Shown here: positions 6,445-14,526 of the stretch, piece after piece
Position numbering within the stretch: position 1 is the first letter of the stretch
Layout: every line of letters begins with the position of its first letter
Assembly: GCA_009783775.1 (NCBI GenBank)
Contig: WRCT01000006.1
Span: 1-26,111 of the forward strand
Origin: Clostridiales bacterium
Lineage (GTDB): Bacteria; Bacillota; Clostridia; Christensenellales; CAG-138
Direction: 5' to 3'
Length of the DNA: 26,111 nt
Translations under genes and position numbers: made by a program
Notes under the pieces: generated by a model
The model's database searches: none
The model's input: the letters and a program-made list of their open reading frames with translations, nothing else
What the model was told of the DNA's origin: nothing

Positions 6445-8388
6445 ATGGAAGAACTAAACCACGACATAAACGCGTACGACGCATCTCAAATCCAGGTCCT
6501 CGAGGGCCTGGAGGCCGTTCGCCGCAGGCCGGGTATGTACATCGGCTCGACGGACACGCGCGGCCTGCACCACCTGATCGCCGAGCTGGTCGACAACAGC
6601 ATTGACGAGTCGCTGGCGGGTTATTGAGACCACATCGAGGTCACGATCCACGGTGATAACCGCCTGACCGTGCGCGACAACGGGCGCGGCATTCCCGTCG
6701 ACATCCACGAGGGCACGGGCAAGAGCGCGTTGGAGGTCTCTTTGACCATTCTGCACGCGGGCGGCAAGTTCGGCGGCGGGGGCTACAAGGTCTCGGGCGG
6801 CCTGCACGGCGTGGGATTAAGCTGCGTGAACGCGTTGTCGGAGCGGCTGCACGTCGAGGTGCGGCGCGACAGCTGCGTCTGGGCGCAGGAATATGTGCGC
6901 GGCATTCCCGAGGGCGACGTGCAAAAGATCGGGGGTTGCGATCCCGGTGACACGGGCACGAGCGTCACCTTCCTGCCCGACGCGGATATCTTTGACGACA
7001 TCACCTTCCACTTCGACACGATGAACGCGCGCTTTCGTGAGCAGGCCTATCTCAACGGCGGCATTCGCATTACGGCGACGGACGAGCGCGAGACGCCTCA
7101 TCGGGTCAAGAGCCATTGTTTCGAGGGCGGGATCCGCTCCTTTGTGCAGCGCCTCAACCGCAACAAGGGCGTGCTGCACCCCGAGCCCATTTTCTTCAGC
7201 GCGCGGCGCGAGGAGGACGGCACGGAGACGGCCGGCGTGGAAATCGCCATGCAGTACAACGACAGCTACAACGAGATGGTGTTGACCTACGCGAACAACA
7301 TCAACACGACCGAGGGCGGCGCGCACCTGGTCGGTTTTCGCACGGCGCTGACCCGCGTGGTGAACGACTACGCGAAGAAAAACAATTTCCTCAAAGACAA
7401 AGACAGCGCGCTCTCGGGCGAGGACATCCGCGAGGGCCTGACCGCGATCATCTCCGTCAAGCTCATGGAGCCCCAGTTCGAGGGCCAGACCAAGAGCAAG
7501 CTGGGCAACGCGGACGTTCGCCCGCTGGTGGACGGCGCGGTGGCGCAGGGCCTGACAAGGTTTTTGGAAGAGAACCCTGCCCACGCCAAGATGATCATCG
7601 AAAAATGTGTGACCGCCTCTCGCGCGCGGGACGCGGCGCGCAAGGCGCGGGAGCTGACACGGCGCAAGTCCGCGCTGGATTCCTCCGCGCTGCCGGGCAA
7701 GCTGGCCGACTGTCAGGAGCGCGACCCCGCGCTCTGCGAGCTGTTTTTGGTCGAGGGCGACAGCGCGGGCGGCAGCGCGAAACTGGGCCGCAACCGCGTG
7801 AACCAGGCGATCCTGCCCCTGCGCGGCAAGATCCTGAACGTGGAGAAGACGCGCTTGGACAAGATCTACGCGAACAACGAGATCCGCACCATGATCACCG
7901 CCTTCGGCGCGGGCGCGGGCGACGACTTTGACGAGACCAAGCTGCGCTATCACAAGATCATCTGTATGACGGACGCGGACGTGGACGGCAGCCATATCCG
8001 TACGCTGATGCTGACCTTCTTCTATCGGCACATGAAACCGCTGATCGACAAGGGTTATGTCTACATCGCGCAGCCGCCGCTGTATCAGGTCAAGCGCGGC
8101 AAGTACGAGAAGTATTGCTACTCCGACGAGGAGCTGGAGCAGACCTTAAACGAAATCGGCCGCGAGCCCAAGCCGACGATCCAGCGCTACAAGGGCCTGG
8201 GCGAGATGAACGCGGAACAGCTCTGGGACACGACCATGGACCCCGAGACGCGTATCCTGCTGCGCGTGACCGTCGAGGACGCGGTCGCCGCCGACACGCT
8301 CTTTACCCTGCTGATGGGCGATAAGGTCGAACCCCGACGTGAGTTTATCGAGCAGAACAGCGGACTGGTCAAGAACCTGGATGTGTAG
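6445..8388 (+). CDS. gyrB: DNA gyrase subunit B, with an in-frame TGA at codon 61
   Basis: The full frame from ATG 6445 to TAG 8388 would give about 647 residues, normal for Gram-positive GyrB. The ATPase part has ELVDNSIDE, RDNGRGIP and GGKFGGGGYKVSGGLHGVG; the Toprim part has EGDSAGGSAK and DADVDGSHIRTL; the C-terminus has QRYKGLGEMN. GyrB pairs with GyrA to introduce negative supercoils. Codon 61 (6625-6627) is TGA, right after SLAGY, where homologues usually have cysteine. Coding resumes at once in the same frame (DHIEVTIH). Re-initiation at GTG 6670 would give 572 residues lacking the conserved ATP-site Glu and Asn, so it could not replace the full protein. The options are a sequencing error, a real nonsense mutation, or readthrough. 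A modest AAAGGA site lies 12 nt before the ATG. Confidence 0.9.
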
Positions 8389-8475
8389 AGCGAGTGGTCA
8401 GTATTCAGTGGTCAGTGATCAGAACGCTCACGCGGGTTTCTTGTAATACACTGCTCACTGCCCACTGCTCACTTG
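8389..8475. repeat. Composite heptamer inverted repeat 5
   Basis: Same family as composite repeat 1, with GGTCAGT-like 7-mers in the left arm and inverted CACTGCT/CACTGCC units in the right arm. Arms match at about 18 of 26 positions. The spacer holds the same CAGAACGCTCACGCGGGTTT core as repeat 1. The AAAACGGAGA sequence holding the ribosome binding site of the next gene follows both copies. Confidence 0.82.
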
Positions 8476-8493
8476 AAGAAAACGGAGAAAACT

Positions 8494-8520
8494 ATGAGTA
8501 ACGGAAAAATCATCCCAATC
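8494..8520 (+). repeat. Direct repeat copy A: duplicated gyrA start
   Basis: ATGAG, an extra TAA triplet, then the 19-nt CGGAAAAATCATCCCAATC. Apart from the extra triplet it is identical to the first 24 nt of gyrA (9579-9602). Confidence 0.9.
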
Positions 8521-9582
8521 GGCATTGATGAAAACGCGCTCTTTGCGCGCATTTCCGCGATCATTGACAATAGAAAACTTCGCGCGCAGGCGCAGGCAAA
8601 CCAAGAGGCCGTGCTGATGTTTTGGGAAATCGGGCATTATATCGGTTCCGTTTTGCTCGGCGGCGAACGCGCGGCTTACGGCAAACAAATTGTTGTGACA
8701 CTGGCACAACAATTGCAAGAAAAATATGGAAACAGTTTCGACTATTCCAATCTTCGCCGTATGATCCGATTTGCTGCGCGCGTATCCGACACCCAAATTG
8801 TGGCGACACTGTCGCCACAATTGAGCTGGTCACATTTCGTTACATTATTGCCGATAAAAAATGAACGCGCCTTTTTGTATTATGCCAATGACGCAGCCGC
8901 AAGACATCTTGGCGTGCGCGAGCTGCGCCGCCAAATCTCCCGCAAAGCCTTTGAGCGACACGAGATCGCGAACGCGCAGCTGACAGCGGAATCGGCCGTG
9001 CCGATCAATATGTTCAAAGACCCGTATTTGCTTGATGTGCTCGGCCTGCGCGACAATTATCTGGAAGGCGATTTGGAAAAAGCGATCCTCGCCGACATAG
9101 AGGCCTTTATCTTGGAGTTCGGCCACGGTTTCACCTTTGCCGATCGCCAAAAACGCATGACGATGGACGGCGAGGATTACGCGCTTGACCTCCTTTTTTA
9201 CCACCGCGTCTTAAAACGTCTTGTGGCGGTTGAGCTAAAGCTGGGCAAGTTCAAGCCCGCCTATATGGGACAAATGCGATTTTACTTAAAATGGCTCAAC
9301 CGCTATGAGCGGCAGGAGGGGGAGAATCCGCCCATCGGTTTGATCCTCTGCACCGAGGCAAGCCGCGACCAGATAGAGCTGATGGAGCTGGACAGGGAAG
9401 GCATCGCCGTCGCCGAGTATTGGACATTGCTACCGTCGAAAACGGCTTTTGAGCAGAGGATAAGTGAGATTTGCGCTGAGGCCCGGGAGCGTTTGGAACG
9501 GCGCAAGGCCCTTCCCGCCGGCGGACAGCGACAGATAGATTACTTTTTGGAAGAATCAAATGATGATGAGGAAATAATATGA
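8494..9582 (+). CDS. DUF1016/YhcG-type PD-(D/E)XK nuclease inserted between gyrB and gyrA
   Basis: A 362-residue protein starting at ATG 8494, with GGAG 9 nt upstream; the in-frame TTG at 8473 lies in the repeat and is less likely. The N-terminal DUF1016 domain (about 15-175) has FWEIGHYIG, YGKQIV, YSNLRRM, LSWSHF and VRELRRQISR. The C-terminal PD-(D/E)XK nuclease domain (about 180-330) has D232 in YALDLLFYH and E247-x-K249 in VELKLGKF. The family occurs widely next to type I restriction genes and in mobile DNA; its role is not settled. It is AT-richer than the gyrase genes. Residues 1-9 (MSNGKIIPI) copy the GyrA start (MSGKIIPI). Its TGA stop overlaps the gyrA ATG, so gyrA translation is probably coupled to it. 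Nuclease activity is inferred, not shown. Confidence 0.9.
   Translation: MSNGKIIPIGIDENALFARISAIIDNRKLRAQAQANQEAVLMFWEIGHYIGSVLLGGERAAYGKQIVVTLAQQLQEKYGNSFDYSNLRRMIRFAARVSDTQIVATLSPQLSWSHFVTLLPIKNERAFLYYANDAAARHLGVRELRRQISRKAFERHEIANAQLTAESAVPINMFKDPYLLDVLGLRDNYLEGDLEKAILADIEAFILEFGHGFTFADRQKRMTMDGEDYALDLLFYHRVLKRLVAVELKLGKFKPAYMGQMRFYLKWLNRYERQEGENPPIGLILCTEASRDQIELMELDREGIAVAEYWTLLPSKTAFEQRISEICAEARERLERRKALPAGGQRQIDYFLEESNDDEEII
8688..8714 (+). repeat. 27-bp palindrome, copy 1, inside the nuclease gene
   Basis: Perfect 10-bp arms AATTGTTGTG and CACAACAATT around ACACTGG. It codes for QIVVTLAQQL in the nuclease frame. See copy 2 at 8796-8822. Confidence 0.85.
8796..8822 (+). repeat. 27-bp palindrome, copy 2, inside the nuclease gene
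   Basis: Perfect 13-bp arms AATTGTGGCGACA and TGTCGCCACAATT around a single C. It has the same length and frame as copy 1, exactly 108 bp (36 codons) downstream. It differs from copy 1 at five positions, four of which form two compensatory base-pair changes. Confidence 0.85.
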
Positions 9583-9602
9583 GCGGAAAAATCATCCCAA
9601 TC
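9579..9602 (+). repeat. Direct repeat copy B: authentic gyrA start
   Basis: First eight codons of gyrA, identical to 8494-8520 except for the extra TAA triplet in copy A. The two copies flank the nuclease reading frame. Confidence 0.9.
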
Positions 9603-12038
9603 AACCTGGAACACGAGGTGCAGAGCAGCTTCATCTCCTACGCGATGGCGGTTATCGTCAGTCGGGCGCTGCCCGATGTGCGCGACGGCCTAAAGCCCGT
9701 GCACCGACGCATTTTGTACGCGATGGACGAGCTGGGCCTGCAGCCCGAAAAGCCGTTTCGCAAGAGCGCGCGTATCGTGGGCGACGTGTTGGGTAAATAC
9801 CACCCCCACGGCGACTCCGCGGTCTATGACGCGATGGTGCGCTTGGCGCAGCCCTTCTCCACGCGCTATATGCTGGTGAACGGCCACGGCAACTTCGGAT
9901 CCGTCGACGGCGACAGCGCCGCCGCCATGCGTTACACCGAGGCACGCCTGTCCAAAATGGCCTCCGAGATGATGGCCGACATTGAAAAGGACACGGTCGA
10001 TTTCGGGCCCAACTTTGACGAGACCCTGCAACAGCCGCTGGTCCTGCCCTCGCGCTTTCCCAACCTGCTGGTCAACGGCTCCGGCGGCATTGCGGTCGGC
10101 ATGGCGACGAATATCCCGCCGCACAACCTGGGCGAGACGATCGACGCGCTGGTCGCTTTGATCGACAATCCCGAGATTTCCGTCGACGAGCTCATGCAGG
10201 TCCTGCCCGGGCCGGACTTCCCCACGGGCGGCATTATTTTAGGCCGCATGGGCATTGCCTCCGCCTACCGCACCGGCCGCGGAAAAGTCGTGGTGCGCGC
10301 CAAGACGGAGATCGAGCAATACACCGCCAACCGCAGCCGGATCATCGTGACCGAGATCCCTTATCAGGTGAACAAGGCGCGCTTGGTCGAGCGTATCTCC
10401 GAGCTCGTGCACGAGAAAAAGATCGAAGGCATCTCTGACCTGCGCGAGACCGACCGCACCGGCACGCGCATTGTGATCGAGCTCAAGAAGGACGTCAACG
10501 CGAACGTGGTGCTCAACAACCTCTACCGCCACACGGCCATGCAGGACACCTTCGGCGTGATCATGCTCGCGCTGGTGAACGGCGAGCCCAAGGTCTTAAA
10601 CATCAAAGAGGTGCTCTGTCACTACCTGAACCACCAGAAGGAAGTCGTCACGCGGCGCACACGCTACGATCTCAACCGCGCCGAGGAACGTCTGCACATA
10701 CTCGAGGGGCTGATCATCGCGCTGGACAATATCGACGAGATCGTCGAGCTGGTCAAAAAATCCCCCGACCCGCAGCAGGCCAGAGCCGCCCTGTGCGAAC
10801 GGTTCGCGCTCTCCGAGCGGCAGGCCCAGGCGATTTTGGATATGCGCCTGCAGCGGCTGACCGGCCTCGAACGCGACAAGATTTTGGAGGAGGACCGCCA
10901 ACTGCGCGAGAAGGTGATTTACCTGCGCGGCATTCTGTCCGACGAGTTTCTGCTGCTTTCGATCATCAAGGACGAGGCGCTGGCGATCCGCGAAAAGCAC
11001 GCCGACCCGCGCCGCACCGAGATCACGCAGATGATCGGCGACATTGATCTGGATGATGTGATCCAGGAGGAGGAAATGGCCGTTACGATGACGCATTTCG
11101 GCTATATCAAGCGTCTCGCGCCGGACACCTACCGCGCGCAGAACCGGGGCGGCAAGGGCGTCAAGGGCCAGGCGACGCGTGAGGAGGACTTTTTAGAAAG
11201 GCTCTTTGTCACCAGCACGCACAACAATATCATGTTCTTTACGAACTTCGGCCGCGCGTTCAAGCTCAAGTGCTACGCCATTCCCGAGGCAGGCAGAACC
11301 GCGCGGGGCATTCCCGTGGTGAACCTGCTGCAGCTGCAAACGGGCGAGAAGGTCACGGCCCTCTTCCCCGTGGCGCGCGATGTCGAGGAAAGCGGCTATC
11401 TTGTGACGGCGACGCGCCTGGGCATGATCAAAAAGACGCGGCTCTCCGCCTGCGCCAATATCCGCAAGGGCGGGCTGATCATTCAAACGCTGCTCGAGGG
11501 CGACGAGCTCATGCGCGTGGAGCTGAGCGCGGGCGAGGACGAATTCCTGATCGCGTCCCAAAAGGGCAAGTGCATTCGCTTTGCCGAGACCGACGTGCGC
11601 GCCACGGGCCGGGGCGGCCAGGGCGTGCGGTCGATCCGCCTGGGCACGGACGATGTGGTCGTGGATATGGTCAAGGTCATGCAAGGGCACAATGTGCTGA
11701 CCGTGACGGAAAAGGGTCTGGGAAAGCGCACGCCGGAGGACCAATACAGTCTCCAGGGTCGGGGCGGCAAGGGCCTGCTGGCCATGAAACTGACCGAGCG
11801 CACGGGCGACTTGGCCTGCCAGCGTATGTCCGACGAGGGCGAAGACCTTATGCTCATCCGCGACGACGGCATGATCATGCGTATGCCGATGGAGCAGATC
11901 CCCGTCCTCAATCGAACCACGCAGGGCGTCAAGCTCATGAGCGTGACCGAGGGCACGCGCATTGCGAGCGTGGCGATCGTGCCGCACCAGGAGCCGGAGG
12001 AGGAAGGGGAAACCATAGAAACACCGGCTGAGCAATAG
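9579..12038 (+). CDS. gyrA: DNA gyrase subunit A
   Basis: An 819-residue protein of normal GyrA length. The breakage-reunion domain has the quinolone-resistance region KYHPHGDSAVYDAMVRLAQ, with Ser and Asp at the positions equivalent to E. coli S83 and D87 (wild-type state), and the catalytic Tyr in AAAMRYTEARL. The C-terminal six-bladed DNA-wrapping domain carries a GyrA box (QNRGGKG), which separates GyrA from ParC. Partner of GyrB in cytoplasmic supercoiling. The start ATG overlaps the TGA of the upstream nuclease, and its GAGGAA ribosome binding site lies inside the last codons of that gene, which predicts translational coupling. The next gene starts 17 nt after the TAG stop. Confidence 0.97.
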   Translation: MSGKIIPINLEHEVQSSFISYAMAVIVSRALPDVRDGLKPVHRRILYAMDELGLQPEKPFRKSARIVGDVLGKYHPHGDSAVYDAMVRLAQPFSTRYMLVNGHGNFGSVDGDSAAAMRYTEARLSKMASEMMADIEKDTVDFGPNFDETLQQPLVLPSRFPNLLVNGSGGIAVGMATNIPPHNLGETIDALVALIDNPEISVDELMQVLPGPDFPTGGIILGRMGIASAYRTGRGKVVVRAKTEIEQYTANRSRIIVTEIPYQVNKARLVERISELVHEKKIEGISDLRETDRTGTRIVIELKKDVNANVVLNNLYRHTAMQDTFGVIMLALVNGEPKVLNIKEVLCHYLNHQKEVVTRRTRYDLNRAEERLHILEGLIIALDNIDEIVELVKKSPDPQQARAALCERFALSERQAQAILDMRLQRLTGLERDKILEEDRQLREKVIYLRGILSDEFLLLSIIKDEALAIREKHADPRRTEITQMIGDIDLDDVIQEEEMAVTMTHFGYIKRLAPDTYRAQNRGGKGVKGQATREEDFLERLFVTSTHNNIMFFTNFGRAFKLKCYAIPEAGRTARGIPVVNLLQLQTGEKVTALFPVARDVEESGYLVTATRLGMIKKTRLSACANIRKGGLIIQTLLEGDELMRVELSAGEDEFLIASQKGKCIRFAETDVRATGRGGQGVRSIRLGTDDVVVDMVKVMQGHNVLTVTEKGLGKRTPEDQYSLQGRGGKGLLAMKLTERTGDLACQRMSDEGEDLMLIRDDGMIMRMPMEQIPVLNRTTQGVKLMSVTEGTRIASVAIVPHQEPEEEGETIETPAEQ

Positions 12039-12055
12039 CGGCAAGGAGAGAACGC

Positions 12056-13816
12056 ATGGAAGTGTTGATTTGCCAGGCCACAAAGCGAAATTGGGACAGG
12101 CTTCGTATATCTAATGTTGATACACGGCTGACAACACGTGCCAACAAAACAAATTCAAGCAAGAGAGTTCTTCCCCTTTCTTATTTTTCCGATACCCGCA
12201 ATGCGCCTTCGATTGAACAGCTTGTTGATAAGGCGCTTGCTTGCGATTGCCGCATTTGGGACGCGATGTATTCCTTTGTCTTACAATGCTTTCATGCGCA
12301 TGAAATAGCGACTGAGCCAGGGCAAATGCGTGCAAATGTTCAAGTGTTTTTATCGGAGTATTCTCATTGCACCCCTGTTGACGAATTGTTGTCGGTGGAT
12401 CTGCCGCAGAACGAAGATGATCTGCTGGGGCTAATCTATCAGTCTCTTTATGTTGAGGGAGACAGGAACAAACAAGGGCTCTATTACACGCCAGCCGTTG
12501 TAGCGCGTCAATTGAATGAAGAGCTGGATTTTGAGGAAGGGCAGCTTTTCCTGGATCCTTGTTGCGGCAGCGGCAGTTTTTTGTTGAATGCTCCTGTGGC
12601 GCACCCGTTGCAGCTTTATGGCATAGACTGCGATCCGATTGCCGTCATGCTTTGCAAAGCAAACCTTATCATTCGGTTTAAGGAATATGACTTTGAACCG
12701 CAAGTTTATTGTTTTGATTTTTTAGCAGAACCCAGTCTGCTTGATTTGCCGGAGATTGCCAAAATAAAAAGCAAGAAGTTTGATTGCATTTCAACGAACC
12801 CGCCTTGGGGCGCGTTGGCAAGGAATGCTTTTTCAAAACAAGGCGGCGGAGAGGCATTCGCTTGCTTTTTGGACAAGGCGCTGGATTCCCTTGCCGACAA
12901 TGGCGTTCTTAACTTTCTATTGCCCGAATCCTTCTTGAACGTAAAAGCACATGGGCAACTGCGTTTACGCCTGCTCCAGAGGTATTCCATTGAGAAAATT
13001 CGTCTGTTTCCCAGTTTGTTTACAGGCGTTACTACGAAGGCGGTAGCGCTTACGGTGGCAAAAAGAAAAGCAGACCTTCTTATTCCCTTTGTCAGCGGCG
13101 ACGGGACATATATGGTAGAGGCCCTTTCTTTTCAGCAAACTGTCAACTGTATCTTTTTACGGACGGCGTCAAAAGACAAAGAGATTTTGGACACTTTGTA
13201 CGAAAAAGGGCAGTTTGATTTGTCACAAAGCACATGGGCGCTTGGAATCGTTACAGGAAATAACGCGGAGAAACTACTCAATGTACCGTCGGAGAACAGC
13301 GAACCGATTTATACAGGGAAAGAAATCCGCGCCTACCAACTATTGCCCCCGAAAAAACATATCGTATACGATCGGTCCCATTTTCAACAGGTCGCCAAAG
13401 ACGAGATTTACAGGGCCAAAGAAAAACTGGTATATAAGTTTATCTCGAACAATCTTGTTTTCGCGTATGATAACAGCGGGAGTTTATTTCTCAACAGCGC
13501 CAATATCTTGATTCCGGCCGTTCCTACCATCAGTATTCAATCCATGTTAATTTTTCTAAATTCCGAGTTGTTCCGATTCGCTTACGCAAAACAGTTTGGA
13601 GAAATAAAAGTTCTCAAAGGCAACCTTTGCGCGCTGCCGTTTCCGGCATTGACATTGCAGGAAGACGAAGAATTAAAAGCGTTGGCAGAGAAGGTCCTGG
13701 AAGGTGATAAGTCTGCAATCGAAACGGCGCAGAAAACAATTTACGGGTTATATAAACTATCAGATTCGCAAATTCAACACATACGGGAGGGTCAATATCA
13801 TGGATCTCTTACTTGA
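12056..13816 (+). CDS. N6-adenine DNA methyltransferase of a type II-like restriction-modification pair
   Basis: A 586-residue protein with AAGGAG 8 nt before the ATG. A helical N-terminal region comes first, then the methyltransferase core: YYTP (143-146), SAM-binding DPCCGSGSF (167-175), and catalytic NPPW (248-251), which marks amino-methylating, most likely N6-adenine, enzymes. The C-terminal third (about 400-550: YTGKEIRAY, RAKEKLVYKFISN, LNSANILIP, LNSELFRFAY) looks like the TaqI/Eco57I-type target-recognition domain. It would protect host DNA from the nuclease encoded just downstream, whose start it overlaps by 17 nt. AT-richer than gyrA and cca, so acquired. The recognition sequence is unknown. 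A stand-alone BREX- or DISARM-type methylase is less likely, given the small overlapping partner. Confidence 0.88.
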   Translation: MEVLICQATKRNWDRLRISNVDTRLTTRANKTNSSKRVLPLSYFSDTRNAPSIEQLVDKALACDCRIWDAMYSFVLQCFHAHEIATEPGQMRANVQVFLSEYSHCTPVDELLSVDLPQNEDDLLGLIYQSLYVEGDRNKQGLYYTPAVVARQLNEELDFEEGQLFLDPCCGSGSFLLNAPVAHPLQLYGIDCDPIAVMLCKANLIIRFKEYDFEPQVYCFDFLAEPSLLDLPEIAKIKSKKFDCISTNPPWGALARNAFSKQGGGEAFACFLDKALDSLADNGVLNFLLPESFLNVKAHGQLRLRLLQRYSIEKIRLFPSLFTGVTTKAVALTVAKRKADLLIPFVSGDGTYMVEALSFQQTVNCIFLRTASKDKEILDTLYEKGQFDLSQSTWALGIVTGNNAEKLLNVPSENSEPIYTGKEIRAYQLLPPKKHIVYDRSHFQQVAKDEIYRAKEKLVYKFISNNLVFAYDNSGSLFLNSANILIPAVPTISIQSMLIFLNSELFRFAYAKQFGEIKVLKGNLCALPFPALTLQEDEELKALAEKVLEGDKSAIETAQKTIYGLYKLSDSQIQHIREGQYHGSLT

Positions 13817-14519
13817 AGAACTACAGCAGTATATCGAAAAGCTTAATCAAAAAGCGCCGGGGCAATATCATTTGTCAGATGACTTTCTCGAGAGACTCCA
13901 TTCGGTATTTCCCTTTAATCGTTTTGAGTATGTCATCAGCCATTTGATCGCCAACCATATTATCAGCTTGGAACAGTATCTGGAAATACGGAACGCTTAT
14001 CTGCAACGGAACAAGTACTTGTACCTATTTGAAATCACTGCGCCGAGGACGTTCGGTGAAACCTGGGCACAAAGGCATCTGAATGAACTGGTTCCCGAAT
14101 TGCGGTATCCCTCAAAGGAAATGGACCCCGCATACTCCGGTCAATATGATTTTTGGCATGACGATATACGCATTGAAGTGAAAGCGTCCAGGGCGGTTAA
14201 GCGGCAGGGAGGGGATTCGCTTATCACGAAAGCGTTGTCAACGGATTCATCGGAAGGGTTCGATATGAACTTTCAACAGCTAAAGCCCGGGTGCTGCGAT
14301 GTCTTTGTCTGGATTGCGGTGTGGCGGGATGCCATACGCTACTGGGTTCTTTCGAGTAAAGAAGTGGAAACGAGCAGATACTACTCATCGGGACAGCACA
14401 GGGGGAATGTCGGAGAAGGGCAGCTATGGATAACGGATAGAAATATCGGCGAGTTTGCGGATTATCTTACCGGTCCCCGAGAGATATTGGAGAAGATCAT
14501 AGAGAAAGGGCAGAAGTAG
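13800..14519 (+). CDS. Probable restriction endonuclease (PD-(D/E)XK fold)
   Basis: A 239-residue protein. The ATG at 13800 has a strong GGGAGGG site about 8 nt upstream; an earlier in-frame GTG at 13704 lies deep in the methyltransferase gene and is less likely. The segment YSGQYDFWHDDIRIEVKAS (about 112-130) fits a PD-(D/E)XK core with D117, E126 and K128. I do not recognise the family by name. The call as restriction enzyme rests on this motif and on the overlap with a cognate-looking methyltransferase. The N-terminal 90 residues are helical. Other PD-(D/E)XK roles (nickase, repair) remain possible. Same AT-rich composition as the methyltransferase, so both probably arrived together. Confidence 0.75.
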   Translation: MDLLLEELQQYIEKLNQKAPGQYHLSDDFLERLHSVFPFNRFEYVISHLIANHIISLEQYLEIRNAYLQRNKYLYLFEITAPRTFGETWAQRHLNELVPELRYPSKEMDPAYSGQYDFWHDDIRIEVKASRAVKRQGGDSLITKALSTDSSEGFDMNFQQLKPGCCDVFVWIAVWRDAIRYWVLSSKEVETSRYYSSGQHRGNVGEGQLWITDRNIGEFADYLTGPREILEKIIEKGQK

Positions 14520-14526
14520 ATTCCCC

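Noticed and set aside
6625..6627. Selenocysteine or a changed genetic code at the gyrB TGA
   Set aside because: Six other genes here end in TGA, only one in-frame TGA occurs in more than 9 kb of core coding DNA, and I see no convincing downstream selenocysteine-insertion hairpin. Error or point mutation is simpler.
6817..8031. 404-residue frame on the - strand opposite gyrB
   Set aside because: It is an antisense shadow of a GC-rich gene; gyrB motifs on the + strand explain the region. The same applies to 14497-15846 opposite cca, 11193-12083 opposite gyrA and 318-854 opposite the hydrolase.
13704..13799. Longer start (GTG 13704) for the restriction endonuclease
   Set aside because: It would add 32 residues overlapping the methyltransferase; the ATG at 13800 has a strong, well-spaced ribosome binding site.
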